A stretch of DNA of 64,000 nucleotides from Pseudomonas entomophila (lineage in GTDB: Bacteria; Pseudomonadota; Gammaproteobacteria; Pseudomonadales; Pseudomonadaceae): positions 4,152,501-4,216,500 of the forward strand of contig NZ_CP063832.1 in NCBI RefSeq assembly GCF_023277925.1. Reading direction: 5' to 3'. Numbering within the stretch: position 1 is the first letter of the stretch; every line of letters begins with the position of its first letter. Under the pieces are notes generated by a model, which saw only the letters and a list, made by a program, of their open reading frames with translations, made no database searches and was not told where the DNA came from. The translations under genes and the position numbers were made by a program. Positions 37,011-46,907 of the stretch are shown here, in pieces.

Positions 37011-37598
37011 ATGTTTGCACGCCTTTCCCTCGCCGCCGTCGCCATCGCCCTGGTCAGCGGCTGCAGCAGCCCTTCCCCGGTACTGGGCAGCAAGAACATC
37101 AACTACGGCGACAGCAAGGCCGTCGAGCTGATCACCAACGAGTTCGGCTCCACCGACCTGCAGATGATCGCCGAGAGCATGACCCGCTCCCTGGCCCAGT
37201 CCGGCGTGCTGCACGGCCGCCCGGTGGTGCAGGTGTACGACGTGAAGAACAAGACCAGCGAGTACATCGATACCCGCGAGATCACCACCTCGATCAAGAC
37301 CCAGCTGATGAAGTCCGGCACCGCCCGCTTCGCCAGCGACAACACCGAGATGCAGAGCCAGGTCGACCAGCTCAAGCTGCAGAACCAGAGCGGCCTGTAC
37401 AAGAAGAACAGCGTGGCCAAGACCGGCAACATGATCGCCGCCAAGTACCGCCTGGAAGGTTCGATCAGCTCGATCGTCAAGCGCAGCAGCGACTACAAGG
37501 ACGTGTTCTACAAGTTCAGCCTGCAGCTGATCGACGTGGAAAGCGGCCTGGCCGAGTGGATGGACGAAAAAGAAATCCGCAAGACCACGGAGCGCTGA
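37011..37598 (+). CDS. lpoB: Penicillin-binding protein activator LpoB
   Basis: This 195-residue outer-membrane lipoprotein has lipobox VSGC (cysteine 18) and a short linker rather than the long Pro-rich one of E. coli. The C-terminal domain has the LpoB pattern: YGDSKAVELITNEFGSTDLQ, then RPVVQVYDVKNKTSEYIDT, then FKFSLQLIDVESGLAEW-like strands. In E. coli LpoB activates PBP1b. P. aeruginosa is known to use the unrelated LpoP for PBP1b, so the partner here is uncertain. It follows YcfL by 21 bp. Confidence 0.85.
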   Translation: MFARLSLAAVAIALVSGCSSPSPVLGSKNINYGDSKAVELITNEFGSTDLQMIAESMTRSLAQSGVLHGRPVVQVYDVKNKTSEYIDTREITTSIKTQLMKSGTARFASDNTEMQSQVDQLKLQNQSGLYKKNSVAKTGNMIAAKYRLEGSISSIVKRSSDYKDVFYKFSLQLIDVESGLAEWMDEKEIRKTTER

Positions 37599-37601
37599 TC
37601 G

Positions 37602-38345
37602 ATGCGTGCATGGATGACCATCATCGGCCTGGCCTGGGCGTTCGGCGCCCAGGCGGCCCCCAAGGTGGCGGTGACCGACCTGGCCTACCAGGAGCGGGTG
37701 GAGGAGTACATTCACACCGTCGAGGCGCAGAACAGCCACCAGTCGAGCCTGTACAGCGCCAGCGGCCAGTCCAGCTACAGCGAGTACGAGAGCCTCAACA
37801 GCTACATCGAACAGACCGAAGTGCGCAAGTTCGGTGGCGATATCAAGGGTGAAATCCTCAAGACCGGCATGTTCCAGCTGGTCCAGGGCACACCCTACAC
37901 CGCCGCCTCGAAGGAAGACGTGTACGACGTGATCCGCCGCATCAAGAGCGGTGCGTTCAAGGGCGCCGACTACGTGCTGTTCGGCACCCTGTCGGACATC
38001 GACTTCCAGGAAGACATCAACGCCCTGGACCACACCGACAGCTACTCGGCGGTGCTGGGCCTTACGGTGGTCGCCGACTTCAGCCTGATCAATACCCGCA
38101 CCTACGAGATCACCTCGGCGTTCACCGCCATGGGCGAGGGGCAGGACACCAAGCTGGTGAAGAGCCGCGACCGCAGCGTGACGCTGAACCGCCCGCGGGT
38201 GGTGCGCGACGTGTCGAAGGCGCTGGGAGAGGATGTGGCGCAGCAGCTGGCTGAACAGCTGGGTGGCTCGGTGCCGGGGCAAGCCCGGCAGCCGCGGGGG
38301 CAGGACAACCTGCCGCCGGATGAGCCAGCGCAAATCCTGCGGTAA
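37602..38345 (+). CDS. CsgG/FlgO-like periplasmic protein
   Basis: This 247-residue secreted protein has signal peptide MRAWMTIIGLAWAFGAQA with no lipobox cysteine, then KVAVTDLAYQERVEEYIHTV and GADYVLFGTLSDIDFQEDIN. The domain resembles the CsgG/LpoB-type fold. A Ser/Tyr-rich insert (about 40-65) and a Pro/Gln tail are specific to this group. It starts 3 bp after the lpoB stop, so it is translationally coupled and is probably a partner of the upstream lipoproteins. Function is inferred only from context. Confidence 0.8.
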   Translation: MRAWMTIIGLAWAFGAQAAPKVAVTDLAYQERVEEYIHTVEAQNSHQSSLYSASGQSSYSEYESLNSYIEQTEVRKFGGDIKGEILKTGMFQLVQGTPYTAASKEDVYDVIRRIKSGAFKGADYVLFGTLSDIDFQEDINALDHTDSYSAVLGLTVVADFSLINTRTYEITSAFTAMGEGQDTKLVKSRDRSVTLNRPRVVRDVSKALGEDVAQQLAEQLGGSVPGQARQPRGQDNLPPDEPAQILR

Positions 38346-38350
38346 CCGTT

Positions 38351-38381
38351 GAAAACGCCCGGTGAACCACCGGGCGTTTTC
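38351..38381. terminator. Bidirectional intrinsic terminator
   Basis: The perfect 14-bp stem GAAAACGCCCGGTG/CACCGGGCGTTTTC has a 3-nt loop. A/T flanks on both sides suit termination of both the envelope operon (+) and the small gene pair (-). Confidence 0.9.
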
Positions 38382-38401
38382 ATTCAAGCGGGCTCAAATG
38401 C

Positions 38402-38650
38402 TCATGGCGCCCGATTCATCCCCAACTCCATGTCATCGATCAGTGCCTTGGCCAGCTCGCTGAGGATCCGTGCCGCGCTCCCAGCCATGCGGTCGTGTTC
38501 CATTTCTGCTTCGGTGGCCAAGTGGCGGATGCAGCCGAGCAGGACCGACAGCTGGGAAAAGGCGTGATCGAAGGGCACGCCGGGGCGCATCTGAAACAGG
38601 TCGAAGGTCGCCTTGCCGGCCGTTTGTGTGATGTTCAGCACGTCGGTCAT
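38402..38650 (-). CDS. Small Pseudomonas protein, DUF3077-like
   Basis: This 82-residue protein (MTDVLNITQTAGKATFDLFQ, then PFDHAFSQLSVLLGCI and ARILSELAKALIDDMEL) appears all-helical with no membrane segment. It resembles the small DUF3077-type proteins widespread in Pseudomonas, of unknown function. Its start overlaps the stop of the upstream small gene by 4 bp, so the two are coupled. The longer antisense-like extension upstream is not coding. Confidence 0.72.
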   Translation of the reverse strand: MTDVLNITQTAGKATFDLFQMRPGVPFDHAFSQLSVLLGCIRHLATEAEMEHDRMAGSAARILSELAKALIDDMELGMNRAP

Positions 38651-38910
38651 GGCCTTGCTCCCTCTGTCATCGTCTGGTCGTGCAATACCGTCATGAAGCG
38701 GCACAGCAGGCGGATGTTCATGCCCATGGCATCGCGCGTAGGGCCGGGCTGGTTGTCGAGGAAGACGTTCACGGTTTCGTGCATGATCCGGCTCAGGGTG
38801 TGGAGCATGCTGTGGCATTCGTTGATGCCGAGCGGGGATTGCAGCGCGAGGAGTGGGGGTTCGAAGGGGATCAATGGGGTGGAAGGTGGATCGGGGACGA
38901 TCTTTTTCAT
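38647..38910 (-). CDS. Small Pseudomonas protein, possibly DUF6124-like
   Basis: This 87-residue protein starts MKKIVPDPPSTPLIPFEPP, a Pro-rich N-terminus very common on small Pseudomonas proteins of this kind, followed by a helical part (ECHSMLHTLSRIMHETVNVF). An AGGAG box lies 7 bp before the ATG at 38910. The family assignment is tentative. Its upstream leader (38911-39100) is highly structured. No function is known. Confidence 0.7.
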   Translation of the reverse strand: MKKIVPDPPSTPLIPFEPPLLALQSPLGINECHSMLHTLSRIMHETVNVFLDNQPGPTRDAMGMNIRLLCRFMTVLHDQTMTEGARP

Positions 38911-39100
38911 TCTGGAAGCTCCTATTGATATGCCAGGAACTGCCGTCCTATTCGTCTCACGGAAATGGTGGCAGCAACACGCGGGGGTGAGACCCGGGCC
39001 AATAGGAAACCCGACCAGGCCGAAGCCTGCCCGCGTGCGGCTGCCATGGAGTGGCATCTATTGATCCAGGGGTCTCAATCCCGGTCGCCCAAAAGCGACC
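38911..39100 (-). promoter_or_regulatory. Structured 5' leader of small gene pair (candidate cis-regulatory RNA)
   Basis: On the minus strand the leader can form a hairpin GGTCGC/GCGACC (39083-39100), a 16-nt stem (14 of 16 paired) between 39030-39045 and 38970-38985, and an inner stem CAGGC-TTCG-GCCTG (39016-39029). The inner stem has a UUCG tetraloop that makes sense only on this strand. The segment GTGAGAC (38987-38993) can pair either with GTCTCAC (38954-38960) or with GGGTCTCA (39070-39077), so two folds compete. Confidence 0.6.
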
Positions 39101-39387
39101 CGAGGACGTTATGCCTGGGGCATTTCCCCGACAACATCGAAGCTTCCGCAAGGCGCGTAGGATACTTCCGAAGCCAAGAATGGCTGAAGGATTTGGTTTC
39201 AGATTCAGAAAAGTCGTACCGCGTTATCGCGGAGAAAGGGTCACCGTAACAGCCCATTCTTTCGAGGTGGGTGCCAGACGGTAGCCTTGCAGAGTTCTGG
39301 AGATCGAGCGCCGCCCGCGCGGCGCTCGATCTCATAGGCGCTGCAACACTCCCGTCGACCCCTTCGAGAAAACCAACATTCTCAAGC
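39101..39387. other. Gene-free region between hemY end and the small-gene leader
   Basis: It contains a possible minus-strand promoter for the small gene pair: TTGTCG at 39129-39134, a 17-bp spacer, and TAACGT at 39106-39111, placing the start near 39100. A perfect palindrome lies at 39300-39333. The remainder (39135-39299) is less GC-rich than the genes and shows no coding frame. Confidence 0.5.
39300..39333. repeat. Perfect 15-bp palindrome with 4-nt centre
   Basis: GAGATCGAGCGCCGC, then CCGC, then its exact complement. It lies 55 bp after the hemY stop, without a T tract on either side. It could be a Rho-assisted terminator element or a dispersed repeat. Confidence 0.75.
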
Positions 39388-40626
39388 TCAGGCGCGCACG
39401 CCCTCAGGCAACGGCAGCGCCAGCAAACGCTCGTCCAGCAGCCCCAACCCTTCCTGGAACAGCTGGTTGCTGCGCTCGGTCTCACCCAGCCCCGCCAATA
39501 GACGCGCAAGCTCAGCACACGCCTCAGGGTTGCGTTCCATGCGCAGGCTGCTTTCCAGATAATCCCGGGCCTTGCCCCACAGGCGGTTCTGCAAGCTCAG
39601 ACGACCAAGCGTGAGCAGCAAACTCGGGTCCTGCGGGTGCTCCTTCAACCAGCCTTCGGCCGTTTGCAACTGACGCGCCGGATCATCACCCCGCACCAAT
39701 CCATACAAGCGGGCCAGGTGGCTTTCATAAGCACGCTTGAGCGCCCCGCGCAGCACCTGCTCGGCTTCACCCTGCGCGCCCACCTGGCGCAACTGCTCGG
39801 CATAGGCCAGCACCAGTTGGGGCTCCTGGCGCTGGGCGGCGGTCAATTGCTGCCAGGCACGCTCCAGCGCCTGGCGCGCCGCCTGCGGGTCTTCGCCGCG
39901 AGTCGCCGCCAGCCCCAGGTTCTGGCCCCAGGCACGCTGCTCGAGGTCAGCCAGTTCATTGGCCGGCAGCACCTTGTGCTTACGCAGGTCCGGCAGCAGA
40001 CGAATCACCGCCGACCAGTCGCCGCGCTCCAGGTGCAGGCGCTGCAACAGGCGCAGCACCTGGGCGTTGTTCGGGTAGCGCTCCTGCATGGCCAGCAGGG
40101 CTTCCAGGGCCCCATCGCTTTCGCCACGGTCCATCTGCAACTGGGCATGGGCCAGGGCGATGGCGAGCTCGGCCTGGGGCTGACGCTCCAGGGCACGCTC
40201 CAGCAGGTTGTCGCGATCTTCGACACGGCCCAGCTCGTTGGCCGCGCGGGCGGCGCCGAGGTAGTACAGCAGCGGCTGGCGCGCGGACTCGGCGGCACGC
40301 TGCAGATGGCGCTGGGCACTGGTCCAGCGGCCTTCGGCCAGGTCCAGCTGGCCTTGCTCGATGGCGATGCGGTCACGACGAACGCGGTTACGGCGCGACC
40401 AGGGGTTGACCACGCCAGTCGACGTCAGCACCAGCCCGATCAGATAACGCAGCACCAGCAACAGCAGCACGATACCGACCAGAGCGCCCAGCGCGGCCCA
40501 CAGCCCCGACTGGTAACGGAAACCACCGTAGGCAATCAGCACGTAACCGCTGTGCTTGGCAATGGCGATGCCCAGCGCCGCGGCGATCACGATCGCCAGC
40601 ACCGCCAGCAGGTAGGCACGTTTCAT
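39388..40626 (-). CDS. hemY: HemY-type heme-biosynthesis-associated TPR membrane protein
   Basis: This 412-residue protein has two N-terminal membrane helices (residues about 4-20 and 42-66) followed by a cytoplasmic or periplasmic TPR array (about 95-400; for example LAEGRWTSAQRHLQRAAESA and TLGRLSLQNRLWGKARDYLE). This is the gamma-proteobacterial HemY of the hemCDXY operon, not the Bacillus protoporphyrinogen oxidase of the same name. Its exact role is unclear. It overlaps hemX by 4 bp. Confidence 0.93.
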   Translation of the reverse strand: MKRAYLLAVLAIVIAAALGIAIAKHSGYVLIAYGGFRYQSGLWAALGALVGIVLLLLVLRYLIGLVLTSTGVVNPWSRRNRVRRDRIAIEQGQLDLAEGRWTSAQRHLQRAAESARQPLLYYLGAARAANELGRVEDRDNLLERALERQPQAELAIALAHAQLQMDRGESDGALEALLAMQERYPNNAQVLRLLQRLHLERGDWSAVIRLLPDLRKHKVLPANELADLEQRAWGQNLGLAATRGEDPQAARQALERAWQQLTAAQRQEPQLVLAYAEQLRQVGAQGEAEQVLRGALKRAYESHLARLYGLVRGDDPARQLQTAEGWLKEHPQDPSLLLTLGRLSLQNRLWGKARDYLESSLRMERNPEACAELARLLAGLGETERSNQLFQEGLGLLDERLLALPLPEGVRA

Positions 40627-41723
40627 GGCTTGGCCCCCTCGGCCGGGGCCGGCAGGTGGTGGCGCTGGATGTAGGCTTGCACCGCCGCCAGGCTCTCGCT
40701 CAGGTCAGGCGTCACGACCGACACCGGTTGCTCGGCGAGCTGGTTGAGGCTGTCGAGCATGGCCTTGCTTTGCGGGTTGTCCGGGTTGAAGTTGGCCAGC
40801 AGCACGCTGCGGGCGTCATCCAGCGCCTGGCTGTAGACCTTGTCCTGGCCATTGAGCGCCGCCCACTGGGCCTGCTCGATAGTCAGGCTGAGGGCCAGGC
40901 GCAGCTGGTTCAGCGACTGCCCGGAGAGCAACGGGCGCACATTGTCGTCGGCGTTGAACTCGATCTGGAAGTACTTGGAGATTTCAGCCCACCACTGCGA
41001 CCAGCGGCTGGCGCCATCGCCGTCGGCGGTCAAGGCCCCCATGGCGTCGGCGTTTGCAGCGAACTCCGGTGACTGCGCACTGAGTTGCTGCACCAGCTCA
41101 CGCTGGGCGGCGAGTTTGAGGAACAGGCCGGTACGGTCCGGCTGCTGGGTGCTGTTGAGCGTAGCCAGGCTGCGCGCCAGTTGCTCGCGCGCCGCGAAGG
41201 CACCTGGGTCGCTCTGCTCGCGCAGGATCTCGTCGGCACCTTCGACCAGCGCCTTGGCGCTGGTGACATCCTGCAATGCCGAGAGGCGCAGCGTGGCCAG
41301 GCGCAGCAGGTGCTCGGCCTCGGCCAGGCGCCATTCCTTGCGGCTCTCGCCCAACACGGTTTCCAACCGCTGGCTCAGGCGCTGCTGGTCGCCCTGCAAC
41401 TGCGCCACCAGGCGACGGCGGTCTTCCAACTCGCCGGCGGCCGGCAGGCTGGCCAGTTGCGCGGTCAGTTGCTGCTCACGTTGCTGCAAGGCGTCGGCCC
41501 GTTGGGTGAGCGCCTGCAAGTGCTCGCCCTGCCCTTGCTCACTGCCCTGCAGCTGGCGCACCTGCAAGACACCCCAGCCGCCCACGGCGACCCCGGCAGC
41601 GCCCAGCAAAAGGGCCAACAGTGCCAAGCCGTTGCCGGAGCGTCGGGCGGGCGTGGCGGTGGTGGTTTGCGGCGCGTCGGGCGCCGAGGGCTGTTCCGTG
41701 TTGGACAAGACAGTTTCGCTCAC
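40623..41723 (-). CDS. hemX: HemX-type membrane protein
   Basis: This 366-residue protein has a Thr/Pro/Ala-rich N-terminus, one membrane helix (LALLALLLGAAGVAVGGWGV, about 34-53), a coiled coil (about 55-115), and a helical periplasmic domain. The GTG at 41723 (VSETVLSNTEQP) follows AAGGA by 8 bp and is preferred to an ATG at 41750. In the hemCDXY operon it is historically called a uroporphyrinogen methyltransferase, but it lacks methyltransferase motifs. Its function is undetermined. Confidence 0.88.
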   Translation of the reverse strand: MSETVLSNTEQPSAPDAPQTTTATPARRSGNGLALLALLLGAAGVAVGGWGVLQVRQLQGSEQGQGEHLQALTQRADALQQREQQLTAQLASLPAAGELEDRRRLVAQLQGDQQRLSQRLETVLGESRKEWRLAEAEHLLRLATLRLSALQDVTSAKALVEGADEILREQSDPGAFAAREQLARSLATLNSTQQPDRTGLFLKLAAQRELVQQLSAQSPEFAANADAMGALTADGDGASRWSQWWAEISKYFQIEFNADDNVRPLLSGQSLNQLRLALSLTIEQAQWAALNGQDKVYSQALDDARSVLLANFNPDNPQSKAMLDSLNQLAEQPVSVVTPDLSESLAAVQAYIQRHHLPAPAEGAKP

Positions 41724-41769
41724 GTATCCATCCTTTGCATGGTGGCGCATCGTTCTCTAGCTTAGCGCC

Positions 41770-42537
41770 TTAAAAGGCAGGCGCAGCAGTTCGCTGCACG
41801 GCTGCCAGCAAGGCCGCGGCACTGGCGCCACGGCAATCCACAACCTCACGGGCACCCAGCGCACGGGCCTGGTCGGCGACCCGCGGGCTGGGCACGAACA
41901 GCGGCAGGCGTGAAAGCCGCGGCCAGTCCGTTCCCGCTATTTGATGCAAGTGTTCAAGACCCTGCCCACTGCTGACCACCAGGCCATTGAGGCGTTCCCC
42001 ATCGATGCGCCGTGCCAGCGTTCCGGCCGGGTAATGCGGCAGGCAACGGCGATACAGTTCCAGATAATCGACACTAGCACCTTGCTCTGCAAGACGCTCG
42101 GCCAGCAGTTCGCGACCTCCGACACCACGGACAATGAGGACGCGGGATGTAGGAAGTGCGATAGCCTGACGTAGGAATGAATGGGCCAGCAAGGCCTCGC
42201 TGTCATCACCATCTGTAGGGAAAGTCACCAAAAGCCCACGCGCCTGAAGCACGCTCGCCGTGGCCTCCCCCACCGTGAACCAGCCCGCACGCGGCGGTTC
42301 GACGCCCGCCTGGTCAAGTTGCTCGAGCAGCAGGCGCGCAGCCGGCTTGCTCACCACGATGATCGCTTGCGCCTGGCCAATCTCTGCCAGGCACTTCTGT
42401 TGCTGGGGTTCAAGCTCAACCGGGTCGATGGCCAGCAGAGGCAGGCTGGCGCTGGCAATGCCTGCTTCGGCCAGCGCCCGCGCCAGTGCCGCACAGTCCT
42501 CTTCAGGGCGGGTCAGCAGCAGGCGCCAGGGGCTCAC
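41770..42537 (-). CDS. hemD: Uroporphyrinogen-III synthase
   Basis: This 255-residue enzyme cyclises hydroxymethylbilane to uroporphyrinogen III. The frame starts at a GTG (42537; [14 protein letters not shown]) that overlaps the hemC stop by 4 bp (GTGA). HemD proteins vary strongly; recognisable parts are [38 protein letters not shown] and a [17 protein letters not shown] segment. Genomic place between hemC and hemX fixes the identity. Confidence 0.93.
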   Translation of the reverse strand: MSPWRLLLTRPEEDCAALARALAEAGIASASLPLLAIDPVELEPQQQKCLAEIGQAQAIIVVSKPAARLLLEQLDQAGVEPPRAGWFTVGEATASVLQARGLLVTFPTDGDDSEALLAHSFLRQAIALPTSRVLIVRGVGGRELLAERLAEQGASVDYLELYRRCLPHYPAGTLARRIDGERLNGLVVSSGQGLEHLHQIAGTDWPRLSRLPLFVPSPRVADQARALGAREVVDCRGASAAALLAAVQRTAAPAF

Positions 42538-43475
42538 GGGTGACCGGCCTCGCCATAGACTTCCTTGAGAATCGCCTCTGCGCCCTGACCAAGCAGGGCT
42601 TCGGCGACCTGTACGCCGAGTGCTTCGGCATTGGCGCGTGGCGCCCGGGCGTCGGCTACCAGCAAGGTGCCGCCGGAGGGCTGGCCGACCAGGCCGCGCA
42701 GCCACAGCTGTTCGCCTTCGAGTACCGCGTAGCAGGCGATCGGCACTTGGCAGCCGCCGTTCAGGTGCTTGTTCAAGGCCCGCTCGGCCACCACCCTGTC
42801 GGCAGTGTCGGCATGGTGCAGCGGCGCCAGCAGCGCGTGGATCTCGCTATCGGCGCTGCGGCACTCGATGCCCACGGCCCCCTGGCCACCCGCTGGCAGG
42901 CTGTCGTCGACACTGATGGTGGAGGTGATGCGGTCCTCGAAGCCCAGGCGAATCAGGCCGGCGGCGGCGAGGATGATGGCGTCGTACTCGCCGGCATCGA
43001 GCTTGGCCAGACGTGTGTTGACGTTGCCGCGCAGGAAGCGGATCTCCAGGTCGGGACGACGCGCCAGCAACTGAGCCTGGCGACGCAGGCTGGAGGTGCC
43101 GACGATGCTGCCGGCCGGCAGTGCCTCGAGGCTCTCGAAGGTATTGGAGACAAAGGCATCACGCGGGTCTTCACGCTCGCAGATGCAATACAGGCCCAGG
43201 CCTTCGGGGAAGTCCATGGGCACGTCCTTCATCGAATGCACGGCGATGTCGGCTTCGTTGTCCAGCAGGGCGGTTTCCAGCTCTTTTACGAACAAGCCCT
43301 TGCCGCCAATCTTGGCCAGCGGCGCGTCGAGCAGCTTGTCACCACGGCTGACCATGGGCACCAGGCTGACCTGCAGCCCGGGATGGGCCTGCTCGAGACG
43401 GGCTTTGACGTATTCGGCCTGCCACAGGGCCAAGGCGCTTTTACGGGTGGCAATGCGGATTTCGCGAGTGGACAT
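42534..43475 (-). CDS. hemC: Porphobilinogen deaminase (hydroxymethylbilane synthase)
   Basis: This 313-residue enzyme polymerises four porphobilinogens. Motifs are [33 protein letters not shown] near residue 80, [29 protein letters not shown] near 130, and the dipyrromethane cofactor loop with the cysteine in [13 protein letters not shown] near 243. It is separated from algR by 116 bp and is the first heme gene of the operon. Confidence 0.97.
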   Translation of the reverse strand: MSTREIRIATRKSALALWQAEYVKARLEQAHPGLQVSLVPMVSRGDKLLDAPLAKIGGKGLFVKELETALLDNEADIAVHSMKDVPMDFPEGLGLYCICEREDPRDAFVSNTFESLEALPAGSIVGTSSLRRQAQLLARRPDLEIRFLRGNVNTRLAKLDAGEYDAIILAAAGLIRLGFEDRITSTISVDDSLPAGGQGAVGIECRSADSEIHALLAPLHHADTADRVVAERALNKHLNGGCQVPIACYAVLEGEQLWLRGLVGQPSGGTLLVADARAPRANAEALGVQVAEALLGQGAEAILKEVYGEAGHP

Positions 43476-43591
43476 GAAACGCCCCGATCCAGAGAAATGC
43501 GGCCGATGATAACAGCTCCTCCGGCTGTTCCCGCAGATTCAGATCAGCAATCCATGCAACCCATTCGCGGCCAAACCTGCGAATGGGCGAT

Positions 43592-44341
43592 TCAGTGCAG
43601 CGTCTGCATCATCTTGCGCACCCCCGCCACATGCCTGCGGCTGACGGTCAGGGCATCCCCATCCAGGCCCTTGAGATAGAGCTGGAAATGCCCCAGCGGC
43701 GTGCGCTGCAGCTTTTCGATGCGCTCACGAGCGACCAGGGCATTGCGGTGGATACGCACGAAGCGCTCGCCGAACTCGTCTTCCAACGCCTTGAGCGGCT
43801 CGTCGAGCAATACCTCGCCCGCTTCATGGCGCAGGGTGACGTACTTGTGATCAGCGATGAAATAGATCACTTGCGGCAACGGGATCAGTTCAATGCCCTT
43901 GCGGGTGCGGGCACTGATATGGCTGCGCGGGCCGCCACCCTCATCACTGGTGGGCCGGGTCAGCGCCGCCAGCTGGGCGCGGTTGGGTTTTTCCGCGCGG
44001 CGCAAGGCGTCGCGCAGTGTCTGGGGCTGGATGGGTTTGTCAACATGGCTCAAGGTGCTCTCCTTGAAGGCCTGGCTGCCGTATTCGTCGTCACCGGTGC
44101 AGAACACCACCGCCGGCGGCGCCTCGCGCTCGCACAGCTTGGCGGCAACCTGCAGGCCATCGAGGCCGGGCATACCGATGTCCAGCAGCACCACATCGGG
44201 CTTGAGGCTCTCGATCAGTGCCAGGGCCTCCTCGCCGTTGGTGGCGCTGGGCTCCATCACGGTGTAGCCCTCCAGCTCGCCGAGCAGCCGGCTCAGGCGT
44301 TCGCGGGCTTGGGGTTCGTCATCAACGATCAGGACATTCAT
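43592..44341 (-). CDS. algR: LytTR response regulator AlgR
   Basis: This 249-residue regulator has a receiver domain (phospho-Asp D54 in VVLLDIGMPGLDG, acidic pair D7-D8, K105 region VDKPIQP) and a C-terminal LytTR DNA-binding domain (IPLPQVIYFIADHKYVTLRH, then FVRIHRNALVARERI). In P. aeruginosa AlgR controls alginate, twitching and virulence genes with the sensor FimS/AlgZ encoded directly upstream. Here the upstream neighbour is argH and no sensor gene lies between them. Confidence 0.93.
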   Translation of the reverse strand: MNVLIVDDEPQARERLSRLLGELEGYTVMEPSATNGEEALALIESLKPDVVLLDIGMPGLDGLQVAAKLCEREAPPAVVFCTGDDEYGSQAFKESTLSHVDKPIQPQTLRDALRRAEKPNRAQLAALTRPTSDEGGGPRSHISARTRKGIELIPLPQVIYFIADHKYVTLRHEAGEVLLDEPLKALEDEFGERFVRIHRNALVARERIEKLQRTPLGHFQLYLKGLDGDALTVSRRHVAGVRKMMQTLH

Positions 44342-44636
44342 AATTGCGCTGGATTCCTGAGTGAGTCTCGCACGGGTATAGCGTAGACAAGTGTGGGGAG
44401 ACCGGAAACGGTCACGCTACAGACCGGTGCGAAGGCCAAAGATTCACTGGCCTGGCAGATTCACCGCCAGTCCTCTGTCCAACTGTAGACGGTCCGTGGA
44501 ACACTGCCGTTCAATCGTTGAATATGCCGCACCCCCTTGCCTGCGCGCTTCTCTCGACCAGCGCCCTGCGGCGGTGGGCGCAACCCTGCTATGATCGGCG
44601 CCACTTTTTCCGTTCACGCCTTCAAAGAGTGAATCC
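44342..44636. other. algR-argH divergent spacer, no sensor gene
   Basis: This 295-bp region holds the promoters of algR and argH. No open frame of histidine-kinase character and no kinase remnant is visible. A TATGAT sequence at 44590-44595 before argH may be its -10. Confidence 0.6.
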
Positions 44637-46031
<1,395 letters not shown>

Positions 46032-46036
46032 CTGCA

Positions 46037-46086
46037 TTCGCCGGCAAGCCGGCTCCTACAGGTGTAGGAGCCGGCTTGCCGGCGAA
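46037..46086. repeat. Perfect 50-bp REP palindrome after argH
   Basis: Arms of 24 bp (TTCGCCGGCAAGCCGGCTCC plus TACA) are exact complements around a 2-bp centre. It lies between convergent argH and the GST gene and probably terminates both (inference). Confidence 0.9.
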
Positions 46087-46097
46087 CCGCTGTAAGC

Positions 46098-46760
46098 CTA
46101 TCGCTTACCGCTCTTGATCATTTCCTGGAACGCCGGCATCGCCGCGTCCTTGTCCGCCACGATCCGCGCCATGTGCGGGTTCCCGCGCAATTTCTCCAGC
46201 AATGCCGCCGCCTGCGGGAAGTCCGCCAGGAAGTCGACGTTCAGCACTTTCTTGCCCACGACGCACGCCAGGTCGACCGAGAAGCAGAACATCAGGTCGG
46301 CGATGGTCATCTGCTCACCTGCCACATAAGGCTGGAAACGCCCATTGCACTTGAGCGTGGCGAACCCCGCCAGCAGGTCGACCCTTGCACGCTCCTTGAT
46401 CAACGGTTCCACCGCCGTGCCGAAGAACGCCTCGCCATAGCAGGTGCGTGCCGGCAGTTCGATGTACAGCTCGATCTCCCGGAGCAGCTCTCGTACCTTC
46501 GCCTGGCCGAAGGCATCGGCAGGCAGCAGCGGTTTGCCGGGCTGAGTCTGTTCGATGTAGTCGAGGATCACGCCGGTCTCGCTGACGAAACCGTGCTCGG
46601 TTTCCAGCGTCGGCACCTTGCCACGTGGGCTCTTGGCCAATGCCTCGGGCGCCGGACCACCGAAGAACAGTACTTCCTCGAACGGCAGGCCTTTTTCCAG
46701 CAGGGCCAGCTTGACCATGTTGTAGTAGTTGCTGACCGCGAATCCATGAAGCTTGAGCAT
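46098..46760 (-). CDS. Glutathione S-transferase
   Basis: This 220-residue GST has an N-terminal thioredoxin-fold domain (MLKLHGFAVSNYYNMVKLAL, then PRGKVPTLETEHGFVSETGVILDYI with the cis-Pro and Glu/Thr-type glutathione site) and an all-helical C-terminal domain (about 90-215). The ATG at 46760 fits the family; the frame stays open 435 bp further upstream but is not GST-like there. The electrophile substrate cannot be assigned. Confidence 0.93.
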   Translation of the reverse strand: MLKLHGFAVSNYYNMVKLALLEKGLPFEEVLFFGGPAPEALAKSPRGKVPTLETEHGFVSETGVILDYIEQTQPGKPLLPADAFGQAKVRELLREIELYIELPARTCYGEAFFGTAVEPLIKERARVDLLAGFATLKCNGRFQPYVAGEQMTIADLMFCFSVDLACVVGKKVLNVDFLADFPQAAALLEKLRGNPHMARIVADKDAAMPAFQEMIKSGKR

Positions 46761-46907
46761 GTGAGACAGCCTCCAAGGCCGTGAGGGGTTGGCCCGGCTT
46801 TTATAGCCCTCCCGCGTCACCTTGACCAGCGCCATGGCCGGCGCTGATGGCCGGGCATTGCCAGCGCAGGCATGGCACACTGTGCGCTTCACCACAGGAG
46901 CACCGCC

